Shown here one piece after another: positions 1 to 8,113 of a stretch of 19,377 nucleotides of DNA. A program made the position numbers and the translations under genes. The DNA lies in contig JASWJB010000526.1 of the NCBI GenBank assembly GCA_032433595.1, positions 1 through 19,377 on the forward strand. The letters are read 5' to 3'. Every line of letters begins with the position of its first letter. The first letter of the stretch is position 1. The stretch comes from Conoideocrella luteorostrata (lineage: Eukaryota > Ascomycota > Sordariomycetes > Hypocreales > Clavicipitaceae). The notes beneath the pieces are model-generated. The model saw only the letters and a program-made list of their open reading frames with translations. It was not told where the DNA came from and made no database searches.

Positions 1-123
1 GCTGTTACCCCGCAGTGAAGGGTTTGCTAGCTGCATGCTGTTCTCCTCCCATAGGCTGAGGTGCGTCACTAGACTCACGACATCACGTGGCTTCTGAATG
101 CCCTCACAAGTAGTAGTCTCTGA

Positions 124-396
124 CAAAGAGTCCTAGGGGAACGTCTTTTGAACACAAGAGAGAGGGTCCTCGGAGACGATCACATCGACACCCTTCAAAG
201 CATGACAGACCTGGAATCGACGTATTACCTCCTAGGCCAGTGGACTGAAGCAGAGGAGTTACAGCTGCAGGTATTAGAGACGAGGAAAAATATCCTAGGT
301 GCTCAGCATCCAGAAACATTAAAGAGCATGGATAGTCTGGCCCAAATGTACAGGGAACAACGCCGATTAAGTGATGCAGAGGAATTACAGACGTAA
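124..396 (+). pseudogene. TPR (kinesin light chain-like) C-terminal remnant
   Basis: The open frame begins after a TGA at 121-123 and has no ATG before the repeats, so this is the tail of a larger protein or a relic. It encodes about one and a half 42-residue tetratricopeptide units of the fungal kinesin-light-chain/NB-ARC-associated type, recognisable by the recurring pattern TR..(V/I)LG..H..TL.SM..L...Y...(G/R)....AEEL. The family normally carries many tandem copies, often C-terminal to an NTPase domain. Here only two are left, ending in TAA at 394-396 right after AEELQT. A solo LTR lies 40 bp downstream. Another frame (about 400-470) also looks coding-like (KVEKVVEREKYL) before running into the LTR, so a frameshift plus insertion may have removed the rest. 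The TPR family call is good; pseudogene status is inferred from the missing start and few repeats. Confidence 0.6.
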
Positions 397-430
397 ACTA
401 CAAAGTTGAGAAAGTGGTCGAAAGAGAGAA

Positions 431-435
431 GTATC
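431..435. repeat. Left target-site duplication of the solo LTR
   Basis: GTATC immediately precedes the TGTTGG terminus and is repeated exactly at 636-640 immediately after the CCACA terminus. Confidence 0.8.
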
Positions 436-635
436 TGTTGGAATCCTGCCGCCAAGCACAATAGGAAGCACAGAGCGCGTCACGTGGTCACCTTTCAGCC
501 ACGATATTTATACGACGATATCGTGCCTCCCACCTTGACCTCTTTTCTTCCTCTTAGATAGACACAGAGACTTATTAAATATATTCAATTTGAAGCCGAC
601 GATCTAGATCGTTGCACAACCCTGTGCAACCCACA
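436..635. mobile_element. Solo LTR of a Ty1/copia-like retrotransposon
   Basis: The segment begins TGTTGGAATC and ends GCAACCCACA, i.e. the TG..CA ends of retroelement LTRs; TGTTGGAA is a common copia LTR start. It is flanked by a perfect 5-bp direct repeat GTATC (431-435 and 636-640), the target-site duplication left by integrase. Inside there is a CACGTG box near 482, a TATTTATA at 505-512, a pyrimidine-rich run near 540-555 and an AT-rich tract near 573-590, an arrangement like U3-R-U5 read on the plus strand. No internal gag-pol sequence lies between the duplications, so it is a solo LTR left by LTR-LTR recombination. The copia assignment rests on the terminal motif only. Confidence 0.82.
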
Positions 636-640
636 GTATC
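636..640. repeat. Right target-site duplication of the solo LTR
   Basis: GTATC directly follows the 3' CCACA end of the LTR and matches 431-435. Confidence 0.8.
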
Positions 641-1203
641 CCAATCGCAAACTATTATTTAGTGCCTTTCGCAACAACAGCAGAACCGGACCAAGTCACA
701 AAGTGTATTAGTCGCTTGATAGGATGTAAGGTAAAATTCATGTTACATGTATTTCCTATATAGTTTTCTCTGATGTATTATCTCCCACCTCGATATACCA
801 CTCAAAACCAGACCCCGGGTCATCTTGTGTTAGGTTCGGAGTTTGGTGCTCATGACACAATTCGGTGCTAGAACTAGAATCTACATGTCAACGTATACGT
901 ATGTCAAACTCTTTCATCTTCCTTTCCACCAAATACAAAAGAACTAGCCCGCAGTTCATATGCGTCATACTATTGGAGATACTGTGGCCACCGGTGTCAG
1001 TACATTATAAATCACTCGAACTTCATTGTAAGCTACTGTCGTCGCGTAAATTTAGCGTCGCAGATGTCGTCAGCGCCAAGAACAGCCTAAATTAGATCCC
1101 CATCTGACGTCGAACGAGCAATAGCCCGCGAGGAGGCCTCCATTTTCATTTGCTAGTTTTTAACACAAAATATAAGCCCTTGTTGAGAGCTCTCTGCCAA
1201 AGA
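641..1203. other. Intergenic, no gene recognised
   Basis: Between the solo LTR and the glycosyltransferase-like gene I see no convincing coding sequence. A 76-codon open frame at 865-1095 has no ATG at its first codon and no recognisable motif. The last part should contain the promoter of the downstream gene. No clear TATA box was found beyond AT-rich stretches near 1160-1175. Confidence 0.5.
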
Positions 1204-1260
1204 ATGACACTCCTCAAGGCGCTACCTAACTGGCAAAACACTTGCATGAACCGGTCGTAA
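1204..1260 (+). promoter_or_regulatory. Upstream ORF in the leader of the glycosyltransferase-like gene
   Basis: ATG at 1204 opens an 18-codon frame, with a second in-frame ATG at 1246 (MNRS), ending in TAA at 1258-1260, only two bases before the presumed main start at 1263. If the transcript starts upstream of 1204, this short frame would depress translation of the main ORF or force reinitiation at very short spacing. The transcript start is unknown, so its role is inferred. Confidence 0.35.
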
Positions 1261-1262
1261 AA

Positions 1263-2713
1263 ATGAGCTCTAACTCGGCAGCGGAACATCGTCAACAAAC
1301 GATCTGGGTACATTCGGAAGCATTCGGCTACGGACCAAGCGCAATAGCATTCACGATTCTACCCAAACTGCGTTATTTACGCGCATCCTCGGGCGCAGGA
1401 TTGTCGCTCGAGTACATTGGACATGGGCACACTCTCGAATTGAACACGTCCCCACCGTGGGATAATGTGCATGTTTGCAACATATCCGACACAAATGGCA
1501 AGAAATTACTCAGGCATCTCATTGATGTTCATCGCCCGTCAATCATCATCAGCGTCGTCGACGAACCATTTGCGGCTTATGTATCAACACTCAAGTCGGT
1601 GAAGCTCATCGTCATGGATCCAATACTTTGGTATTGGCCGTCAATTCCTGATGCCTGGAGGGCGGCAACAAAGTTGATAGCATTGGACTACGTTGGTGTA
1701 CGGAAACGAGTTCATGAGGACCATTTGCAAAATGCGGTTGTCGTTCCGCCTCTTGTACCGACCAGATCTGGCTCCGCATTCATAGGCCCTAAAAAAGGCA
1801 CGTTGGTTAATCTTGGCGGCTTGCAAAATCCGTTCGTTTCCTTTGCTGATAATGTTGCGTATGCTCGTCTGGTAGTGAGCGCTATCAAGACTGCAATTGC
1901 AACTCGAAGTCGTCCCGAAGACCACCCATTGCAATGCTTAGTTACGCAGGAGCTCAGTACCAATCTTGACATGGAATGTGTTACGTCAACCACTCCGGAT
2001 CATGTAAGGACGCTGTTGGCACAATGCGAGACTGCTTTTCTCACATCAGGCCTGGCGAATATGTGCGATGCTGCTGATTGCGGCGGCCGAGTCATCTTTC
2101 TGCCTCCGACGAACCAAACGCAGGGTATGCAGCCAAAACTACTAGAAGAGGAGCTGGGTTGTTCGATTGCTCGAATAGATTGGCATGAGGCAAATGTTAC
2201 TATGGCCAAGGTCGACTACGTGTCCGCTGGCGAGGAGGATTGCTTCTCCCTGATCCAACGCCAACAGAATGCTCTCATAAACGACAATCAAGCTCAACAG
2301 AGATTTCTACAACTTATTATTACGTCTTTTGAGGTCCCAAATCACAGTTCGAAGATGCTTGGCAAGCTTTTTCCGGCTTTCGGTCGCGATGACGGAACTT
2401 TAGTTGCTAGCGCAATTGCTGGGGCGGACGCTGGATTTACATTGCAAAATCCCCCGGCGTCACTAAGTCCGAGTACACGATAGAGGCTCTCTACCGCCAT
2501 AAGTATTTGCCTAGTTAGGGTTTGCCATCATTGAAATACTCACAAGGACCCTTGTCTGCATGGACACGGAATACAGTATTGTCTTTGATAGATGATGCTA
2601 TCGCACCGGAGCAAGAAGAAAATTTGAGGCATGTACTGGCGGGAAAGAAGGACAATAGAATGTTACAGACAATATTATTCACGCTATTAGGAACGAGAGC
2701 CACCTATTGCTGA
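1263..2713 (+). pseudogene. Glycosyltransferase-like (GT-B fold) gene, frameshifted and interrupted
   Basis: The intact part (ATG 1263 to TAG 2481-2483, 406 codons, no introns) looks like a bacterial-type GT-B glycosyltransferase. It has an N-terminal strand-loop-helix with FGYGPSAIAF (residues 21-30), a second-domain start TLVNLGGLQNPF (about 180-191), and a C-terminal donor-site-like block from residue 259, FLTSGLANM, then a D/G-rich stretch and FLPPTNQTQGMQ. The frame is lost near a five-C run (2451-2455). Shifting -1 there gives QNPPGVTKSEYTIEALYRHKYLPS, then TAG at 2516-2518, then the same frame continues to TGA at 2711-2713 with convincing protein sequence (LKYSQGPLSAW...). The stop lies within a 15-bp in-frame insertion (2510-2524) flanked by TTTGCC copies. 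The original protein would have been about 478 residues. No introns and bacterial-looking motifs suggest horizontal transfer followed by decay. The start at 1263 (AAAAATGA context) is the first ATG in frame. The GT call is moderate; donor and acceptor substrates cannot be read. Confidence 0.55.
2510..2524. repeat. 15-bp insertion flanked by 6-bp microduplication (TTTGCC)
   Basis: TTTGCC occurs at 2506-2511 and 2521-2526, with TAGTTAGGG between. Removing 15 bases joins ...HKYL to PSLKYSQ without altering the frame, so this looks like an insertion or filler event that brought in a TAG codon. Confidence 0.5.
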
Positions 2714-3620
2714 AGCTTGTGACTTTTAACTCGGAGAATTCCAGACAGTAAGAGTAAAGACCTACAATATTTAGTTTTGGTTTTAACTTGATATTATTGC
2801 TCACATATAACTGCTCAACTACCGTTTGGATATCTAATACAATTTAGACCTCTTAATGATGCAGTGAATCTTCTGCTTCCGCATCCTTTTAGCTGCAAGG
2901 TTACGGAACTTTCTTGACCAATATACTCATTGCTCTTGTTCTATGTGGCGCCCTGAATGGTACTCCATTAACGGCATTGTCTGACTCACACGTCGCCACA
3001 CGACGCCACACGTCGCAAATCCGTGACTGTAAATGACGAATTATTGGTTAATATTGTCCGTGTAGAACCCGGACGCGCTCGGCCAGCTAGCGCGTTTGAC
3101 TTAAAAATGCGGGAAGATCCAACAGGCACATGCTCCCTTGTGATTACCAGACTAAAGGAAGAGCCTCAAAGCCTCAAGCCATGTGTGCCTGAATGCTGAG
3201 GCTGCCACATGATAACGATTTAGTAGCCTCAATACTTTTCATCAACAGAATTTCACTGCAAGTCGGCTCGAGCACGTCCGTCTCGGGTATGAGGTCTATT
3301 TAAACGCGGATAAATTGTGATCGCTATGTCCCCTGTAGAAGTCACATTCCAGGTTGGTAACCCTTGATAAGACCGTTTTCTTTCGTCACAGGCTATATAA
3401 AATGCCTTATTCGCGCTTTTCGCGGGGAGCTTCACCATTTTTTGCATTTTGTGATACCCCGACTGTTGATTTGTCAACGCGAAACAAATACACACAACGC
3501 ACATACGTTAATGTCTAGCCCGTGCCCGGCAATGCAAATTTGGTCCAAATTCAACAATTAGACAGAGACCTAATTTAACAGATAGGTGAGAACCCCCTTT
3601 ATGGCTAATTATGCAATCTA
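2714..3620. other. AT-rich intergenic region, no gene recognised
   Basis: No open frame here carries recognisable motifs. The frames at 3253-3504 (minus) and 3364-3561 (plus) overlap each other in an AT-rich stretch and look like chance. The only structured element seen is the three-unit tandem repeat at 2987-3016. Confidence 0.5.
2987..3016. repeat. Three tandem copies of a 10-bp CpG-containing unit
   Basis: The units are CACACGTCGC, CACACGACGC and CACACGTCGC, head to tail, identical except for one T/A change in the middle copy. Each contains two CpG steps inside otherwise AT-rich DNA. Function unknown; it could be a binding-site array or a minisatellite seed. Confidence 0.75.
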
Positions 3621-4022
3621 TTGTGTGGGCGGAAAGGAGCCTCTAGGGTGGCTGAAATGCATTCACGTGAGGTTTTGGACTTGGCCAAATTGTTCAGATT
3701 AATTAATCTAGCGATAAGAAGGGGGCTTAGCACGCTTGCTGCAGTGGCAAGAATCGAATCAAGAGATATCCCCGTGCTCAAGAATTGTATCTTTGTTCAA
3801 AGTTTTGCTCCAATGCCTATTATGATTGAGTTGCTTTATTGAAGTGCACAGTAGCTCGATAATCTTTAGGCAAGCTATAAAATCATTTAATCTTATCACA
3901 CACAAGGTCTCTACAAATTAGCTAAGGTTTCTGCTAGAACTTTTCACAGAATTTATGCTGCGTTGCTAGTTGTGCGTTAGACACCGGTATTCGTGAGTTA
4001 GTGTGCTTTGGGTCGACAAACT
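3621..4022 (+). repeat. Dispersed ~400-bp repeat, copy A
   Basis: This copy matches 18795-19180 (copy C) along its length. Both begin TTGTGTGGGCGGAAA(G/A)GAGCCTCT, share TTGCTTTATTGAAGTG about 200 bases in, and end with GTGTGCTTTGGGT. Marker spacing is similar (210 then 172 bases here; 192 then 177 in copy C). Homology in A and C begins at the same base, defining a 5' boundary. ATCTA occurs just before (3616-3620) and just after (4023-4027), a possible 5-bp target duplication. No terminal inverted repeats and no clean TG..CA ends are seen, so the class is open: degenerate solo LTR or a short non-autonomous element. Confidence 0.6.
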
Positions 4023-4027
4023 ATCTA

Positions 4028-6186
4028 GGTTGGTCAAGCCCAATATCATCCTTGGGCAAGTCCGGCATCTGGTAGAGGACAATTTCTGTCCACACAGCAG
4101 CTTTTCGTATGTGTCGTTTCCAAAAATTGTTACTGCATCTTCTCCTCCCAGAAGAGAGTAATAAGAGTAAAATCAGTATATGAAATGCTACCAATGGGCT
4201 GGCCTGGCAAAACTTGGCCATTAGATGCATCAGAGTCTTAGAGATTACTCTAAAGGGGTCAAATGATTCAAAAGTTGAAGTGTTTATTTTGATAGGCCTG
4301 GAAGCGGCTTGCGTAGGAGTAAGTTCATTTCAGAAAGACAATAGGATTGTATACTTTCGTAATGGGAACATAGCTAGAGTGCGAAAAGCCTAAGAGAAGA
4401 AAGGTGAAAACCAGCCCGAATATAGCGTTCGCCGACACTAAACCAATATCGAGGACGTACATACTGCTTACAGTCGCTTTTACTCTCGTCGAGTTGTATG
4501 AAAGATGGGTAGAAATGCGCTAGCTGCCGCGGAATCCATTTGGCCCACCCGCTCCAAATCAGAAGACTGATAAAATGAGGAGAGATGCAGCGTGACCCTC
4601 GCAACGGCTACGAAGGCGCCCGGTCGAGATTTGGCCAAGTCGGGGTACAGCATGATCCACCTTTTAAAGCTGCTTCAGGCTGAGTTAGATTTAGCCAAGC
4701 AGACTGCAGCATGCTGGTGTGGCTTGGCTGCCCCATGGGTGGTGTGATTCTAAGAGGCTGAGATAAGAAGAGCGGATTTAAGGCGATCATGCTACGGCCG
4801 GAAACATTTCACGTGTTGAACAATTTCAAATCTGAGCGGTAAAGCAGGTTTTGCTCAGGATCGTGCCTTCAGAACCGTGTTTCCATGTTAGCTGCCCACC
4901 ATTAACTAAAACTATTAAAACCTGGAAGTGTGTGAATGATTCCGTCGACCCGGGTGTCAAAACTATCGAGGAACTAGGCCCTCAGCACAAAGCTGACGCC
5001 CGGAGAACACGGATCAATCTGCAAGCATGTAGAGCCAAGGCTAACACGTGAGCAACCATCAGAGCCGCTCGTCGCACCAGGCCCCTGGGATGGATTATGC
5101 AACTGAATGATCATCCTGGGCAGAAAGTAAAGCTCGTGTTTGCCCCATGCTCACCACCTACATATTCACGTTTCAATGAAACCGCCTCGGACACACGGAT
5201 CCAGCGGATGACCAGAGTTGTATATGATCTGACTCTGCCGAGCGGCTGGGACTACTGAGGCAGCAAGCAGGCAGGGTTGGTGCGGACCAAGCTTTAGCGG
5301 AACATATCGGTTCCAAGATCTACCCGACTTTCACGCATATGTCAAGTCGATCCCACGGGCAACCCCGGAGTAACTTTACAGACTTGCGACTGGCTCCAAG
5401 GCGCCCGCACTAGACACTAACCCGGGAAAGTTATCGAATGTCATTGCGGTCATATCACGCTGTTGATTTGATGGTGTGGCATGGACCACACAATGTCGGC
5501 CATGGAGGGAGGGAACAGAGTTACTCTTGCCTACAGGACACGACTTGGGTGGCAAATTCTTGGCGCCTTTGCTCACAGAGTGTGCAAACCAGAAAAGCTG
5601 ATTTATGCATAGTTCCCCCACGGGAAGTCATCATCCGACGAGTCTGACCGTGGAGAAAGTAGCCGCTAGCAGCTGCCCCAAGAGGTTGGGGGCTTTGCTT
5701 GAGTGCATCACCTTTCTTTTCTTTATAGGGTCCATGGGGCGTAGGTGATTAATATGCAAATCTCATATTGCAGTCATTACTGCTATTTAGGCCGTAGCTG
5801 AGACTTGAGGCGTCATCGCGGCCTGTTTTGCCAAAAGGCCCCAGCAAAATTACTGGTCATGACAAATTCAATAAACACGAAGCACTGAAAACTCGAAAGC
5901 GACAAGCTGGCCATAATCACCGAACGGCGACAAGCGTTCACAGGGACGCTAAGGAACAAAATTGGACTTTCAACGTGTTTCCACATCAACTCTAACTAAT
6001 TGGAGCGTTCTCTGCGCCAACATGACCACATAGACAAGATAGTAAAATACAGTCATTAAAAGACGTTTGCGCAATCATGTCGACTATATACATAAAATGG
6101 GGTAGTTCCAGTACCAAAATCTTTTCGCCGTTAGGACAGACAGTAGAACCCAGCTCTCTTGCCATCCTTTGATGGTATGACCAGCC
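4028..6186. other. 2.1-kb intergenic region without a supported gene
   Basis: Open frames here (for example minus 4021-4230, 4374-4604, 4608-4790, 5376-5621; plus 4851-5051, 5438-5647) are all short, mostly do not begin at a good ATG, overlap each other on opposite strands and show no known domain. The 3' part (about 5990-6186) must include the 3' UTR of the minus-strand HsbA gene. An inverted repeat is listed separately at 4693-4729. Confidence 0.5.
4693..4729. repeat. Nested inverted repeat
   Basis: AGCCAAG (4693-4699) pairs with CTTGGCT (4723-4729), and the loop contains the perfect 10-bp palindrome CAGCATGCTG (4708-4717). The outer arms also contain the PacC-type core GCCAAG. It may be a binding site or a chance structure. 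Confidence 0.4.
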
Positions 6187-6855
6187 TCACACGAAATGAG
6201 CAGCTACAGCCACCACCAAGGCCCCAGCTGAGCCAAAGAGAGCATATCTAGCCGATAACGAAGGAGATGAACCGCTTGTGGATGAATCGGTTACAGGGTT
6301 TGGCGGCCCAAAGTTTACGCAGTTCTTTTCGGAGAAGTCATCCTGAGATTGCTGAAGAACCTTCGTCAGGCCGGCAGACAGCTTGTCGGCAATCACGCGG
6401 GCGCCGTGAGGAACCTTGCTGACGACAGACGCGGTCAGAGCCTCGGAGCCATTGACAATGGCGTTGAGTTGAAGGCGGACCACGTCACATTCGCCCAACT
6501 TCTTGACCCGTTCTCTTAGGTCCTTTAGGTTCTTGGTAAGATCTGAGCCTAGCTTCGTGAGGGCCTGTACAGGTCTTGTAAGACCAATGGATTCGACGAG
6601 AGTCAGCTCGGGCAGGGCGTCAACGACGGGCTTGGCGTCTGTGATCGTTTTGATGAGTGCGTTGGAAGCCAAAAGGAGCGGTGTTGGGTCGTCGGTAGCG
6701 TTCTTGACTGTGCTGCCCAAGTTTGTGATATCGGACTTGACGTGGTCCAAAATATCCGTAATGGTCTTGATATCGCGTTCAAACAGAGAGCGAGAGGGTG
6801 GCAGGCTGGCCAGGGCCCCGGCGGCGAGGCACGCAATAGCAACTGAGAACTTCAT
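6187..6855 (-). CDS. GPI-anchored HsbA-domain cell surface protein
   Basis: A single exon on the minus strand encodes 222 aa. Residues 1-16 (MKFSVAIACLAAGALA) form a secretion signal. Residues about 25-180 match the fungal hydrophobic surface binding protein A / cell-wall galactomannoprotein family: an all-helical region (begins RDIKTITDILDHV) with two spaced cysteines (C123, C179) and N-glycosylation sequons at N52 and N135. Then comes a Ser/Thr-rich linker (189-202) and a hydrophobic tail (204-222), the layout of a GPI-anchor signal, so the mature protein should sit at the plasma membrane or wall. In the family, HsbA of Aspergillus oryzae binds hydrophobic surfaces and recruits a hydrolase; here that role is inferred. 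The frame stays open for 44 codons upstream, but the signal peptide fixes the start at 6855. The gene is divergent to the MFS transporter, start codons 1258 bp apart. Confidence 0.85.
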   Translation of the reverse strand: MKFSVAIACLAAGALASLPPSRSLFERDIKTITDILDHVKSDITNLGSTVKNATDDPTPLLLASNALIKTITDAKPVVDALPELTLVESIGLTRPVQALTKLGSDLTKNLKDLRERVKKLGECDVVRLQLNAIVNGSEALTASVVSKVPHGARVIADKLSAGLTKVLQQSQDDFSEKNCVNFGPPNPVTDSSTSGSSPSLSARYALFGSAGALVVAVAAHFV

Positions 6856-6983
6856 GATGGACCTCTGCTTCCGGACTTGGTAAGCGAACGGCAGGCGATG
6901 GGGTTCAGAGAATTGCCACGGGAGAACGGATGGGGCTGGCAAAGGTATGACTATTGTACTCCGCAGACTGGCTCCAGTCGACT

Positions 6984-6990
6984 TCATATA
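6984..6990 (-). promoter_or_regulatory. TATA-like box of the HsbA gene
   Basis: TATATGA on the minus strand lies 129 bp upstream of the start codon at 6855, a plausible core promoter position given an ordinary fungal 5' UTR. Confidence 0.4.
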
Positions 6991-7055
6991 CCGGCCGTTG
7001 CACGATAGATATGGCAGTCAAGAGGCACGGACGGCGATGCGACTGTCGAATCTTC

Positions 7056-8113
7056 GTTGGCTCCGCGTTCTCAGATGTCTCAGATGTCCCCCAAGGCCAC
7101 GAGTGTTTTAATGAAATTGCAGCATAGCCTCCACTACTCAGTCATTGCATATGTCTTGCCGAGGCGGCGGCGAGCCCCATGTCGCCTCAATGCTCCGTCG
7201 CCCCCTTTTAGTGCCGTATTGCAAAGACAAGGGAGTTGATTGGCGTGGGTTCGGGTGTCTCAGCATCGAATTATCGTCTGTACCACCGCACCACCGTCCG
7301 TGCTCCGTATTTTTGCCATCGCAGAAACTCAACCCTCGCGGCCTAAGCCAAACCCGGTTGGTGCAGCGAACCGTTCAAGAACCAACAAGGACCACGCCTG
7401 TGCGTTTCCCCTACCGGGCCCTACCTGAGATGCGCCACGCTTGCATTCCCCGGCCCCGGAGGGAAAGGGAAATTGCGCAGCTGGCATGTAAGATACGGCA
7501 TCGAACACACCAGAACCCCGTAGTGTATAGTCGTCCGCGCCCAGGGCTCCTCCCATCCAGATCAGATCAGATCTTGGCAGTTTGGAGTAGATGGCCAGCC
7601 AGCATCCCGCCAAGGCCTTCACCTGCGCTCCACGGCGACTTGGCAGCTCATGGCAGCGGCAGATATGCCTGTCGACACATGTCTTCAGCAGGGTGGCCCG
7701 AGGCCATATGCCGCCAAGAATGTGGGGAGTTTGGGCGATTAAGTTCACATGTGTGGGAAGCTGTGGAGGTGTGGGGGGGCAAGATGCGAGTGGATCTGCG
7801 AAACGGTAACAGCACGTCCACTAGTCAGCATCAAACCTAGACATGCGCTAGTGCGTTTAGTCCTGAGCCTGTGTTGCTGCATCGCATTTGTATCTCATGG
7901 CAGATTTGAAATAGGAGGCCCGGCCTGCTCTCCAGCCGGCCGGTCATATGTGATGTGCGGCATATGCGCGCGTGTCTTGGCTGAGAGTTGTGTTGTATTC
8001 CTATCTCCTCCATATATCTACGCCTCCGTCCCATGTCCAGAAAGTAGTCGCTGTCAACCACCATTCGTTTCTTTTCCCACAGGCCGGCCCCTTTCCCCAC
8101 CAAGTCCTTCAAA
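7056..8113. promoter_or_regulatory. Divergent intergenic region between HsbA and MFS genes, PacC-type site cluster
   Basis: This is the upstream region of both genes. GCCAAG, the core of the PacC ambient-pH factor consensus GCCARG, occurs five times on either strand: CTTGGC 7573-7578, GCCAAG 7609-7614, CTTGGC 7639-7644, GCCAAG 7713-7718, CTTGGC 7976-7981. All lie on the transporter-proximal half. Other marks are a doubled TCAGATGTC near 7072-7089, an AGATCAGATCAGATC run at about 7559-7573, and TATATC at 8013-8018 about 96 bp before the transporter ATG. An open frame of 230 codons (7145-7840, plus; first ATG at 7151) runs through the same DNA; its composition is Arg/Pro/His-rich with no domain, and I treat it as chance. 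Regulation by pH is an inference from the motif count. Confidence 0.4.
8013..8018 (+). promoter_or_regulatory. TATA-like box of the MFS gene
   Basis: TATATC lies about 96 bp before the ATG, followed by pyrimidine-rich DNA (8020-8110) of the kind usual before fungal transcription starts. Confidence 0.35.

Noticed and set aside
436..679. LTR extending to the CAACA at 672-679
   Set aside because: That end gives no target duplication, whereas ending at 635 gives an exact GTATC pair.
2435..2465. Programmed -1 frameshift in the glycosyltransferase-like gene
   Set aside because: The site is a simple C5 run without a proper X-XXY-YYZ slippery heptamer in frame, and the second lesion downstream favours decay or an indel.
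3735..3775. tRNA-like sequence around GAATCGAATC
   Set aside because: No cloverleaf arms or A/B boxes could be assembled around it.
3621..3842. 73-codon open frame in repeat copy A
   Set aside because: The matching frame in copy C has stops and the sequences diverge as non-coding DNA; no domain.
6503..6883. 126-codon plus-strand open frame
   Set aside because: Antisense to the well-supported HsbA gene; composition mirrors that gene and no domain is seen.
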